Below are positions 27,388-36,392 of a DNA stretch of 64,000 bases, in pieces. Within the stretch, counting starts at the first letter, position 1. Each line of letters opens with the position of its first letter. Origin of the DNA: CALMBW01 sp963779645 (GTDB taxonomy: Bacteria; Actinomycetota; CADDZG01; WHSQ01); the NCBI GenBank assembly GCA_963779645.1, contig CAVZYX010000005.1:2232001-2296000 (forward strand), in the 5' to 3' direction. The notes beneath the pieces are model-generated. The model made no database searches and was not told the origin of the DNA. It saw only the letters and a program-made list of their open reading frames with translations. The position numbers and the translations under genes are program-made.

Positions 27388-27401
27388 CGAACGTGTGTTC
27401 G
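27388..27401. promoter_or_regulatory. SOS (LexA) box between uvrB and the DUF222-HNH gene
   Basis: CGAACGTGTGTTCG is a perfect palindrome and a perfect match to the Gram-positive/actinobacterial LexA site GAAC-N4-GTTC. It is in the divergent promoter region of uvrB (minus) and the HNH gene (plus), with a TTGACA-like element at 27380. Confidence 0.8.
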
Positions 27402-27468
27402 ATACTCTATCAGAGGACCGCACATCCCGGGCCGTTGGGAGTGGTGATGGAGTTCCGCAACGGCATCA

Positions 27469-28600
27469 GTGACCACAGCCCTCGAAGAAGGCATGGAAGA
27501 ACCGAATATCGGAATGGGCCGAGTGGCTCTTGCCGCATTCGTTGACGAAGACGGCGTGGGGATCGGCCGCCGGAATCGGCGCCTCGTGGAAGCGTCTCCG
27601 CGCTTGACCGTCTGGAGGCTCACAAGGGCACCGGCCATCGCGATACGGCCGAGTGGCTTTCTGCTCGCTTGGGATTCTCCCGATACAGGGCGCGACGTTG
27701 CGTGGCGGCATCTCATGCGATCGAGGAGCTGCCCAAGATCTCGGCAGCACTTGAGACCTGCGGTTGGACCTCGACCGGGTCATCCAGCTAACTCGCTTCG
27801 CAACCCCCGAGACCGAGAAGGACCTCATCTCCTGGGCTCGGCGGGTGACCGCTTGGTGCGTCCGCCAGCGCGCCGAGGAGCACGAGGCCAAGACCGCCCG
27901 CAACGCCAAGCGCGCCGACCGCGCTCGCGGTCTGCAGTGGTGGTGGAGCGAGCAGGACTCCATCTTGTCGGGATACTTCTCGTTTCCCACCGACGCTGGT
28001 GCGGCGTTCATCGCAGCGATCGAAGCCGAGGTCAAGTAAGACTCCCGCGAGTCCCGTCGACGGCGAAGACGGCAGCGACCCGATCTACGCCCGCCGGGCC
28101 GACGCACTGATCGCGCTGGTCACCGGCAGCGATCGGCGGGCCACGGTCGTGTTGCACACAACGTCTGAGGCATTAGGCTCCAAGCACTGCATTCGCAGCT
28201 CGATGGCGGCAAGTCGGTCAACCCGCGTCTGGCGGCCCTGCTGGCCTGCGATGCCCGGGTGCAGGAGATCATCAGCGACGGTTTCGAAGCAGAGGCTCTT
28301 GCCACCGGATACACCGTGCCCGAGCACCTGCGTCGTGAAGTACTGCGCCGCGACAACTACATGTGCACCATGCCGGGTTGCGAGTGCCGACATGTCGACG
28401 TCCATCACATCGTCGCCTGCCCGAAGGGGCCGACGAGGTCTTACAACCTCGTTGCGGTATGTCGCGTGCACCACCGCCTGATCCATATCCATGGGTGGAA
28501 GGTGCGCCTGATCGACGGAGTCGCTCATTGGTTCCGTCCCGACGGGACTCCTTATGATCCCCATCCGGTGTCGGGCAACGCGGCGACCACGCTCTCTACA
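27469..28600 (+). pseudogene. DUF222 / HNH endonuclease gene (13E12-type), broken by several frameshifts
   Basis: The pieces read in order as one DUF222-HNH protein across frames: LDRLEAHKGTGHRDTAEWLS (from 27600), LDLDRVIQLTRFATPETEKD (from 27764), DPIYARRADALIALVTGSD (about 28080), then QLDGGKSVNPRLAALLACD and the HNH nuclease (CTMPGCECRHVDVHHIV, CRVHHRLIH) from about 28195. At least three single-base shifts are needed, near 27755, 28035 and 28195. The start is uncertain. The end is probably before 28600, where the convergent gene ends; the frame that stays open to 28888 is antisense there. It could be a true pseudogene, but the neighbouring genes have the same damage. Confidence 0.75.
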
Positions 28601-29254
28601 GAACCCGAAGAGCCTCGGACGAGTCCCTCTCCCGCCGGGTCAAGGCCCGCAGGACGGCAAGATCTCCATGGCGGACCCGAGCAACGTCCACCAGAGCCTC
28701 GATCGCGAGGTCCATCACCAGCGAAGGGATCTCCGGAGTCGGCAGACTCCAGGCTCAGGGCAAGATCGTCCGCAGTGAACCGCGATCTCGATCATCCGGG
28801 TGATCAAGTAGTCGTCCAGCAGCAAACAGATCCCTTTGAACACTTCAACGCGCCTGTCCTCAGGCTCCGTTTCCAGGCGGGCGCGTAACCGTCCGAGCAC
28901 CTCCTCGGAACGCTTCAACACGTCCTCGTATCCTCCGGCGGCTTCTTGGACCGAGCGCTCGCGGATGGCCACATGGAGCGAGGAGTCGAGGTTGGGGGCG
29001 GAGCCTGCTTGCTCGCTGTCTTGAAGAGCTGCGGCGTAGTAGTCGGCCGGAGAGATCGGTTCGACCTCCGGCTCATCGCGATCGAGGTACACCTCCACCG
29101 AACCAGTCGCGCGATGAAGGTGCCCGCAGAGAGCGCCCACGTCCATCCGGTCGAGGGCACTGGGTGACGCCCATCTTTCCGCCACGACCGCTTGCCGTAA
29201 CAGGTCCAGGGATGCCTCGGAAGACCGTAGGAAAGCCTCTCTGATCTCGTTCAC
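28596..29254 (-). CDS. Maleylpyruvate isomerase / DinB-family protein, two frameshifts
   Basis: The undamaged frame gives MNEIREAFLRSSEASLDLLR to YLITRMIEIAVH. After one extra base it continues as ADDLALSLES, and after a second as TPEIPSLVMDLAIEALVDVA, ending ...SSEALRVL at a stop at 28596-28598. The span of 659 bases (3n+2) agrees with two inserted bases, near 28770 and 28740. The reconstructed protein of about 218 residues has the DinB-type bundle with metal histidines (CGHLHRA near residue 45, IAVH). It belongs to the mycothiol-dependent maleylpyruvate isomerase N-terminal family. The substrate is unknown. Confidence 0.75.
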
Positions 29255-29323
29255 CGTGCGAGCCTAAGGGAGGATGTGGCCCCAACCCCCTTCCCCAACA
29301 CCACTCCGGCCGCTAACGTCGAG

Positions 29324-30481
29324 ATGATGAGGCCTTCTCGCTTCGCCGCTCTGGTCGCCGCCCTCACCCTGCTGGTGATGCCGGCGGTTAGATCGCAGTC
29401 CGATCCTTCGCACTTCGTGGATCCAACTGCTCGGTTGATCCATCCCGGGAACATCCATTTCGGCGACCTGGTGTACGTCGCACCGTTCGCAACGCTCAAG
29501 GCCGGCACTGGTCAAGAGGCGCGCATCAATATCGGCTCCCATAGCGACATCCAGGACAACACCTTGCTGGATGCACAAGGAGGGTCGATCCAGCTCGGCG
29601 AGGATGTGATCGTCGCCCATGGCGCAACAATCGTCGGTCCGGCGGACGTCGGCGTAACCGGCACCTGTCCCGAAGATGCCGTGATCTGTGCGTCTTTCGT
29701 TAGCTTCAACGCCGAGGTCGATGGCGCCACCATCGAAAAGGACGCCATGGTTTCCGCTCTATCTCGCGTAGGACCCGGTATCACCCTGCCCTCGGGGCTG
29801 AAGACCATCCCCGGTAGGAGTATCGACACACAAGAAGAGATCGCTACCGAGACGTCCGCGGTAACGGAGGCCGATCGCGAGTTCATGAGCGGAGTGATCC
29901 ATGTAAACGAGGCTTTCGAGCTCAATTACCAGGTGATGGCCGAGGAGCGCGCGAGCAACGTAAGAGGGATCAACTACGACCCCGGCAATTCAGACTTCAA
30001 CCCCGAGCGCGACCTGCCCGTGCTGGCCGGTAAGTCAACACGTGATCCGAAGTTCCGCAACCGGATCATCGGCGAGATCACGCTGGCCGACGGTAAGAAG
30101 AAGCTCTCCGACGCGATGGGGAACAAGATCGCCCTCCGTGCGGACGAAGGTGACCCTTTCTCTGTCGGCACGATCTTGTGCATGGCCAACCGCGTAACTT
30201 TCCATGCTCTGGAGCACACGCACCTCGAGCTTGGCGATGACGGTTGCTACGGGTACCACAGCATCGTTCACGGCGGTCCTACCGATTTCGAGGACACCAC
30301 GATCACGGGGAACGGGTTCGTCCTTGGTCCCTACTCGCTTTTCTTCCGCTCGCGCGCCGGCGATGACGTCACGATCGGCTACAGGAGCGTCGTGCAACAA
30401 TCGGACCTGGCGGACGGAGCCGTCGTACCGGCCCGCACGATCATGATCGACAACGTCGTTATCGGAACGGTGGAGTGGTAA
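29324..30481 (+). CDS. Secreted left-handed beta-helix protein, gamma-carbonic-anhydrase-like
   Basis: A 385-residue exported protein. The start at 29324 gives a signal peptide (MMRPSRFAALVAALTLLVMP, then AVRSQ); the frame is open from 29276. The N-terminal part has hexapeptide-type strands (HPGNIHFGDLVYVAPFATLK, INIGSHSDIQDNTLLDAQGG) with AHGATIVGPADVG, the pattern of gamma-class carbonic anhydrases. A second hexapeptide block near the C-terminus is rich in histidine (HALEHTHLELG, GYHSIVHGG). The metal-ligand set of a true gamma-CA cannot be confirmed by eye. Function: carbonic anhydrase-like or acyltransferase-like scaffold, exported. It is divergent from the DinB gene. Confidence 0.6.
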   Translation: MMRPSRFAALVAALTLLVMPAVRSQSDPSHFVDPTARLIHPGNIHFGDLVYVAPFATLKAGTGQEARINIGSHSDIQDNTLLDAQGGSIQLGEDVIVAHGATIVGPADVGVTGTCPEDAVICASFVSFNAEVDGATIEKDAMVSALSRVGPGITLPSGLKTIPGRSIDTQEEIATETSAVTEADREFMSGVIHVNEAFELNYQVMAEERASNVRGINYDPGNSDFNPERDLPVLAGKSTRDPKFRNRIIGEITLADGKKKLSDAMGNKIALRADEGDPFSVGTILCMANRVTFHALEHTHLELGDDGCYGYHSIVHGGPTDFEDTTITGNGFVLGPYSLFFRSRAGDDVTIGYRSVVQQSDLADGAVVPARTIMIDNVVIGTVEW

Positions 30482-30482
30482 C

Positions 30483-31184
30483 TCAGAGTTTCTGAAGTAG
30501 CTCCGGAAGGTCCTCCAAGGAACGAACCCTGGGAGAAGCATCCGGGTAGCGGTTGTAGCGGTCCAGCAGGACCGGCGTGATCCCCACTTCCCGCGCTGGC
30601 TCGACGTCCATCCCTGGCGAGTCGCCGATGTGCACCGCGAACTCCGGTTCGACCTTGGCCTTTCCGAGCGCACGGCGGTAGATGTCGGGGTCGGGCTTCT
30701 CGAGGCCCTCCATCCCAGAGATGATGCTGACATCGAAAAGGTGTCCAACCTCGAGCTCGACCAGCATCTCCTCGAGCCATTCTTCGAAGTTCGAGATCAA
30801 GCCCAAGCGATAGCCCATCTCGGTCATCTGTTCGAGAGCCGGGATCACGTCATCGAACAATCGGTACGACGATGTGGACGAGAACGTTGCGTACATGTCG
30901 GTGACGAGATTCTCGTCGTTGATCCCCAACTCCCCCAAGAGGCGTCTATAGAGATGGCTCCAGAACTTAAGGGAATCATCCGGATCGAGCGAGGGCTTCT
31001 CGACCCCCGTCTCCTGCGCGAGTTCCACGAGATGAGGAGCCAACCGCTGCTGCACCTCGCGAACATCCTCAGCAGCAACATGATGCCCACCCCGCGCGCA
31101 AACCTCGGCGAAGAGCTCATGGAACGACGGATCGGGGTGCAACAGCGTCTCTCCCGCATCGAAGAAGACGATCTCTATCTCCAC
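30483..31184 (-). CDS. HAD-superfamily hydrolase
   Basis: A 233-residue HAD phosphatase. Motif I is FFDAGETL; the second Asp is replaced by Gly, as in the HDHD3/haloacid-dehalogenase-like branch. Motif II is in LGLISNF, the motif III lysine is in EKPDPDIY, and motif IV is IGDSPGMD. An all-helical C1 cap lies between. It starts at a GTG that overlaps the coaE stop by one base, so it is in an operon with coaE. The substrate is unknown; possibly a phosphorylated metabolite. Confidence 0.85.
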   Translation of the reverse strand: MEIEIVFFDAGETLLHPDPSFHELFAEVCARGGHHVAAEDVREVQQRLAPHLVELAQETGVEKPSLDPDDSLKFWSHLYRRLLGELGINDENLVTDMYATFSSTSSYRLFDDVIPALEQMTEMGYRLGLISNFEEWLEEMLVELEVGHLFDVSIISGMEGLEKPDPDIYRRALGKAKVEPEFAVHIGDSPGMDVEPAREVGITPVLLDRYNRYPDASPRVRSLEDLPELLQKL

Positions 31185-31789
31185 TAGCCGGCCCTAAGTT
31201 TCTCTAGCTCCGCCCACACGCGGTCGGCTTCATCTTCCAGCTGATCCATCGAACCGTCGTTGTTCACCACGACGTCGGCTTTCTTGAGTAGTTCTTCGGT
31301 CGCTACCTGGGCCGCGATGCGCTCGGTGATCTCAGCTGGGGACATCCCACGGTTACCCGTGAGCCTGTCGCGGCGGTTGGTCTCGTCGGTCACGATGACG
31401 ATCGTGACGTCGAGAGCATCTTGAAGACCCAGCTCCACGATGAGGGCCGCATCGAGCACCACGATCTCGTCCGTGCCACTCAGCGTTTCGAGGGTGTCGG
31501 CGATCCGCTTCACGATCACGGGATGCACGATCGCATTCAGAGCAGCGAGCTTCTCTCGGTCTCCGAATACCACCCTCGCCAGACCTTTTCGGTCGATGTC
31601 CAAGCCCCCGGCGACCAAGATCTCGTCGCCGAAGGTATCCACTACCGAATGCCACGCCGAGGTTCCGGGATCGAGTGCCCTTCGACCGAGCTCATCCGCG
31701 TCGATCGCTTCGGCGCCGCGCGCGGCCAGAAGCTGGGTGAACGTGGTCTTACCGGAGCCGATACCCCCCGTGACCCCGGCGACGATCAT
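31184..31789 (-). CDS. coaE: Dephospho-CoA kinase
   Basis: A 201-residue P-loop kinase catalysing the last step of CoA synthesis. Walker A is GGIGSGKTT at residues 8-16, followed by the CoaE motif DADELGRRAL. The lid region is NRRDRLTGNRGMSPAEITER. It lies directly downstream of rpsA (22 bases), as in many Actinobacteria, and upstream of the HAD gene. Confidence 0.95.
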   Translation of the reverse strand: MIVAGVTGGIGSGKTTFTQLLAARGAEAIDADELGRRALDPGTSAWHSVVDTFGDEILVAGGLDIDRKGLARVVFGDREKLAALNAIVHPVIVKRIADTLETLSGTDEIVVLDAALIVELGLQDALDVTIVIVTDETNRRDRLTGNRGMSPAEITERIAAQVATEELLKKADVVVNNDGSMDQLEDEADRVWAELEKLRAG

Positions 31790-31811
31790 CTATCGCATCT
31801 ACCGGGGAGGA

Positions 31812-33359
31812 CTAGTTGCCCTGCTCGCGCTTCAGATCTTCGACGATCGACTCGATCGAGTCATCTCCCGGCTCTGCCGCAGGGGCCGCCTCAGCCTCTT
31901 CGGGAGCAGATGTCTCTTCGGCGTCGGAAGCACTTGCCTCTGATTCGGCGTGTGCCTTGTCCACCGCATCGCTGATCTCTTGAGGAACCGCGATACCGGT
32001 GGCAGCGGGCTCTTCCGCAGGCTCGGGCTCGGCCGCCTCAGCGCTGGGTGCAGCTTCGGGCTCGAGTTCCATCTCGGCAACTGGCTCGCCTTCGGAAACA
32101 TCGCCGGCATCTTCAACCGTGACTGTTTCCGCATTCTCTGGTGACTCGGATGGCGCCATCGCCTGCTTGCGCGACAACGAGATCCGCCGGCGCTCAAGGT
32201 CGATGTCGATGATCTTCACCTCGACCTTGTCGTGGACCGCAACCTCATCCTCCGCCCGCTCAACATGATGATCGGCCAGCTCGGAGATGTGCACGAGACC
32301 TTCGATCGCTTCGTCTACCTCGACGAAAGCACCGAAGGGCACGAGCTTCGTGACTCGGCCTTCGATCACGTCGCCGACGTTGTGCTCACGTGCGAACTGA
32401 CGCCAAGGGTCTTCCTGCGTTGCCTTCAACGATAGAGAGACTCGCTCGCGCTCGAGATCGACATCGAGAACCTCGACGTTGACTTCCTGCCCGACCTCGA
32501 CAACCTCCGACGGGTGATCGACGTGCTTCCAAGACAGCTCCGACACGTGAACCAATCCGTCCACGCCACCGAGGTCCACGAAAGCACCGAAGTTGACGAT
32601 CGAGGAAACGGTTCCGGTGCGCACCTCGCCCTTCTCGAGAGAGGTGAGGAAGTCTTGGCGCTGTTCGGCCTGACTCTCCTCGAGGAACTTCCGGCGAGAC
32701 AGAACGACATTGTTACGGTTCTTGTCTAGTTCGATGATGCGGCACTCGAGCTCTTTGCCGACGTATGGCTGGAGGTCGCGCACGCGACGCATCTCGACGA
32801 GCGATGCGGGAAGGAACCCGCGGAGACCGATATCTAGGATCAGTCCACCCTTCACAACCTCGATCACGGGACCGGTGACTGTGCCGTCGGCGTTCTTGAT
32901 CTCTTCGATCTTTCCCCAGGCACGCTCGTACTGAGCACGCTTCTTGGAGAGGATCAGCCGGCCGTCTTTGTCTTCCTTCTGAAGTACGAGGGCTTCGATC
33001 TCATCCCCGATGCTGACGACCTCGGAAGGGTCAACGTCGTTGCGGATGGAGAGCTCTCGAGAGGGGATGACCCCTTCGGACTTGTAGCCGATATCGAGCA
33101 GGACCTCGTCCTTGTCGATCTTGACCACATGCCCGTTGACGAGGTCTCCCTCATCGAATGGCTTGATGGTGGCGTCGATCGCAGCTAGGAGTTCCTCCAT
33201 GCTGCCGCCGATGTCGTTCTCGACGATGACGCCGCCGGCGTAGGTCTCACCGGACGTCGAGGGGGCGGTACGGACGACGGTGCCGCCTTGGCCGTCCGGG
33301 ATGGTCTGCTCTGCACTTCCGACCGTGGCTTGGGCAGCCACGTCCTGCTGATCGCTCAT
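31812..33359 (-). CDS. rpsA: 30S ribosomal protein S1
   Basis: A 515-residue protein with four S1 RNA-binding domains, at about residues 60-130, 150-215, 230-300 and 315-388. The repeats carry typical blocks (GTVSSIVNFGAFVDLGGVDG, GRVTKLVPFGAFVEVDEAIE). The number of domains is the actinobacterial norm. The last 125 residues are a low-complexity Glu/Ala/Pro tail, likely disordered. It helps recruit mRNA to the ribosome. It heads the rpsA-coaE-HAD operon. Confidence 0.95.
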   Translation of the reverse strand: MSDQQDVAAQATVGSAEQTIPDGQGGTVVRTAPSTSGETYAGGVIVENDIGGSMEELLAAIDATIKPFDEGDLVNGHVVKIDKDEVLLDIGYKSEGVIPSRELSIRNDVDPSEVVSIGDEIEALVLQKEDKDGRLILSKKRAQYERAWGKIEEIKNADGTVTGPVIEVVKGGLILDIGLRGFLPASLVEMRRVRDLQPYVGKELECRIIELDKNRNNVVLSRRKFLEESQAEQRQDFLTSLEKGEVRTGTVSSIVNFGAFVDLGGVDGLVHVSELSWKHVDHPSEVVEVGQEVNVEVLDVDLERERVSLSLKATQEDPWRQFAREHNVGDVIEGRVTKLVPFGAFVEVDEAIEGLVHISELADHHVERAEDEVAVHDKVEVKIIDIDLERRRISLSRKQAMAPSESPENAETVTVEDAGDVSEGEPVAEMELEPEAAPSAEAAEPEPAEEPAATGIAVPQEISDAVDKAHAESEASASDAEETSAPEEAEAAPAAEPGDDSIESIVEDLKREQGN

Positions 33360-33393
33360 GAGGTTGGGTTTTCCTTACTGGTAGACAACAAAG

Positions 33394-33419
33394 TGCGGCC
33401 CCCATAGGAGGGGGCCGCA
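33394..33419 (-). terminator. Terminator of the subtilase gene
   Basis: TGCGGCCCCC (33394-33403) pairs with GGGGGCCGCA (33410-33419), with a 6-nt loop. On the minus strand it is followed by CTTTGTTGT. It lies between the subtilase stop and the rpsA start. Confidence 0.8.
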
Positions 33420-33465
33420 AAAGTATACGGGCAGGTCACAGGCCCCACAAACGGGCGTCTGCTGC

Positions 33466-36303
33466 CTAACCGGTAGGTCTCCAGTCTGGATCGGAGTCAT
33501 ATCCAGCTGCAGGTACGAGCACCGTCTCTGATGCTCCGGCCGTCGCGGTCGCCACATACAGGTCTCGCTCGTTCGATTCCCCGCCGGAGTAGGCAAGAAG
33601 CTTCCCGTCCGGCGAAAAGGCCGGCTCGGTATCGAGTCTGGTGTTAGAGGTGACTTGGGCGATCACGCCACCTTGAAGGTTGATCACGAAGATCTCGTAG
33701 TCCCCATCCCTGCTGCTGGATATCGCCAGACTCTGACCGTTGGGTGAATAGTCAGGGCGGATGTCATTCCCCGTTCCGGATGTGACGTTCACGCCTGCCA
33801 GCGAGTTGTTGGCCGCTTTAATGTAGACGTTCATCGCGCCGGTGTTTTGATTCCCCTTTTCATAGGCGATGTTGGTTCCATCGGGTGAATACGATGGATA
33901 GATCTCGTCCGTCGAATCGGTGGTGATGGCCACTGGATCGGTTCCATCAGCATCGATCGTCCAAAGGTCGAAATCTACGGAGGTCGACGGGTTGCCCTGA
34001 TGGAAAACGATCGAACCTCCATCGGGGTTCCATGATGGCCCGCCCTGGAATCCCGGTCCATCGTAGAAAAGCTCATGACCGGTCCCATCTGAATCCATGA
34101 TCCAGAGCTCGGTGTCCCCGCCCTCGCTCCTCACGTAAACGATCTTGTTTCCGTCAGGTGAGTAAGCCGGCGAAAACTCGACGGGATCGGAGTGTGTGTG
34201 ATTCGCGAGTCCCGTTCCATCAGACATGACGCTCGCGATCTCCTGATCGCCATACCGACCGGTCGCGAATGCGATCTCGAACGGGCCGCTCGGTCCCGGT
34301 TCCCCGGTCCACGTCACGCTTACCTTGTCCTGGGTATCGCCGCTTTCCTTAGCTCCGAGCTTCTCGAGGTCACAGAATCCGCCGTCGGCGATCCCCTGGT
34401 CACTCGTATCGTCAACGAAGAAGTCTTCATCGCGATCGGTGTCGATCCAGAAACAGATCTGCGCCGTGCCGGCATGTTCGCCCGGAACGCTGATCGTGCA
34501 GACACCCAGCTCGTCGGTACCTTCGTCGCACGTGTAGTCGGAAGGTCCATCCTCCGCGCTCGAGTCTGGGTCGTTCGCCCCGTCGAGGTTCTCTCCGTCG
34601 ATGAACACGTTGGCAACTGGTGGTCCAAAGATGGTTCGGACCTTGCACGTAAAGAGAAGGTTCTGCCCCGCGTCTGCCTCAACTACGTCTTTATCGTTGG
34701 GGCCGTCGCAGTCAAGTTTGATCGGCTGGAGTGCTTCCATCGCGTTCCCTACGTTCAGTCTGCGCGCCGCATTCACGAACCCATCGAGTGTCTCAACGCG
34801 ATCCGATTCACTGAGCATTAGCTTCTTGAGATCCTTGCCGTTGAGAGACGGCATCTCGGCCTTAAGCAAGGCGGCCGCGCCACTAACGTGAGGGGTGGCC
34901 ATCGATGTTCCATTGATGGACTTGTAGGCACCCGCGTAGTTGTGGGTCTGGCACTCGAGGGCTATCTCGTAGACGAAGAGACCCAACCCACCACCTTTCG
35001 TGCCTCCCCTCATGGATAGCTCCAGCTGAAGGTCATCGGCAGAGATCCCTTCAAGGTCGATCTCGTCCACCAGCCTCTTCACTTTGGTCGTTTGCGGGAA
35101 ATCGAAAGATAGAAGCGTTGTTGGCGTTCCATCGATCGTATGAAGTGCAGCTAGGACTGCGCTGCTATCCGGAGCGTCGTTGAAGAACTGAGTTTTGATC
35201 ACACACGAGTCTTGCCCCGTGAGATCTACCGCCGGAGACTTCATCGCTGTGATCGCGTCCGCCTTGACCGGCTGCCCGGGGTTATCCGTCAGGACGGACT
35301 GGTCGCCGACCGCCTCGATGCCCCACTGGTTCGTGCCCTTCGCTGTGACCGGCGTCCATCCGCCGAGACCGTCCTCGAAGTCTTCCTCGTACAGGGTCTC
35401 AAGGCCCAGCCAGGTACTGAAGATGTCCTTCCCGGGCGCGGCTATCTCTACTGTCTTCTTGCCGAAGTTCGAGAAGTCGCTCGCCAAAACATCCCTGTGG
35501 GAAGTTGCCGCTACACAGATGAAGTTCCGCAGCTTGATTGCGTTACTGCAAGGCCACACAGGTTTGTTGTCGACGTTCTGTTTGTCGTTCCCCGCTGCCG
35601 CGACGAACAGCACAGCCGGATTCTCCATCGCAAACTTCTGCAGCTTTACCCCGAGCACCGCCTCGGGCCCTCCGCCAAGGCTCAGGTTGACGATGTCAGC
35701 GCCGTTGAAGACTGCATACCTGATGCCGGAGAAGATCTCCTCGTCGATGTCTTTGGTGACCTTGGCCTTTCCAAAGACTTTGACCGGCATGATGGTCACA
35801 TCCCAGGCGATGCCGGTCCCCCCGGTGTCGTTGTTGCCTAACGCACCGATAGTGCCCGCAACGTGGGTGCCGTGTCCGTTCGTATCGAATGGATCGTTGT
35901 CGCCATCGGCGAAGTCATACCCGCGCAGGTCATCGACCAAGCCGTTGCCGTCGTCGTCGAGCCCGTTGGTGGCTTTCGCCCCGCTCTCGCCTTCATTGAT
36001 CCACATGTTCTGGGCTAGATCGGGATGATCGTAGGCAACGCCTGAGTCGACGACCGCGACGACGACCTCGTTATCGCCGGTGCCGTATTGCCATGCTTCG
36101 GGCGCATCGATGTCGGCGTCATCTTTGCCGGGTTGTTCACCCACGGCTTGACCCGTGTTGTGAAGACCCCACATCTGCTCGAGATCGGGATCGTTCGCGA
36201 AGATCGGGTCGAACTGCTGAGCAGCGGCGGGAGCCAGCGGTGCCACGATCGGCAGAACGGAAGCGAGCATGACGGAACTAAGGACGAACGAACGTAGGCG
36301 CAA
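33466..36303 (-). CDS. Secreted subtilisin-like serine peptidase with C-terminal TolB/PD40 propeller
   Basis: A 945-residue exported protease. The signal peptide is MRLRSFVLSSVMLASVLPIV to APAAAQ. The S8 catalytic triad is complete: Asp in VAVVDSGVAYDHPD, His in NGHGTHVAGTIG, Ser in NGTSMATPHVSGAAALL. An insert before the Ser carries a jelly-roll-like region (about residues 300-440). The C-terminal third contains at least five PD40/TolB-type beta-propeller repeats (FSPAYSPDGNKIVYVRS, PSYSPDGTNIAYEK, FSPDGKLLAYSGG). A cysteine-rich linker with an Ig-like section precedes it. It is probably extracellular; the propeller may bind the wall or a substrate. Confidence 0.9.
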   Translation of the reverse strand: MRLRSFVLSSVMLASVLPIVAPLAPAAAQQFDPIFANDPDLEQMWGLHNTGQAVGEQPGKDDADIDAPEAWQYGTGDNEVVVAVVDSGVAYDHPDLAQNMWINEGESGAKATNGLDDDGNGLVDDLRGYDFADGDNDPFDTNGHGTHVAGTIGALGNNDTGGTGIAWDVTIMPVKVFGKAKVTKDIDEEIFSGIRYAVFNGADIVNLSLGGGPEAVLGVKLQKFAMENPAVLFVAAAGNDKQNVDNKPVWPCSNAIKLRNFICVAATSHRDVLASDFSNFGKKTVEIAAPGKDIFSTWLGLETLYEEDFEDGLGGWTPVTAKGTNQWGIEAVGDQSVLTDNPGQPVKADAITAMKSPAVDLTGQDSCVIKTQFFNDAPDSSAVLAALHTIDGTPTTLLSFDFPQTTKVKRLVDEIDLEGISADDLQLELSMRGGTKGGGLGLFVYEIALECQTHNYAGAYKSINGTSMATPHVSGAAALLKAEMPSLNGKDLKKLMLSESDRVETLDGFVNAARRLNVGNAMEALQPIKLDCDGPNDKDVVEADAGQNLLFTCKVRTIFGPPVANVFIDGENLDGANDPDSSAEDGPSDYTCDEGTDELGVCTISVPGEHAGTAQICFWIDTDRDEDFFVDDTSDQGIADGGFCDLEKLGAKESGDTQDKVSVTWTGEPGPSGPFEIAFATGRYGDQEIASVMSDGTGLANHTHSDPVEFSPAYSPDGNKIVYVRSEGGDTELWIMDSDGTGHELFYDGPGFQGGPSWNPDGGSIVFHQGNPSTSVDFDLWTIDADGTDPVAITTDSTDEIYPSYSPDGTNIAYEKGNQNTGAMNVYIKAANNSLAGVNVTSGTGNDIRPDYSPNGQSLAISSSRDGDYEIFVINLQGGVIAQVTSNTRLDTEPAFSPDGKLLAYSGGESNERDLYVATATAGASETVLVPAAGYDSDPDWRPTG

Positions 36304-36392
36304 AGAAACTCCCCCTCAAGTTGAAACTGGCGTTTATCAGGCTACAGATGGACGACCGTGGAGGGAATGGTCAGATGTACCCACATCGCCAC

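Noticed and set aside
27469..28110. A 213-codon ORF as an independent protein
   Set aside because: Most of it is out of frame with the DUF222 protein; the true segments are in other frames.
28600..28888. C-terminal extension of the HNH ORF
   Set aside because: This part is antisense to the reconstructed C-terminus of the maleylpyruvate-isomerase-like gene and is Pro/Arg/Ser-rich, so it is a readthrough artefact.
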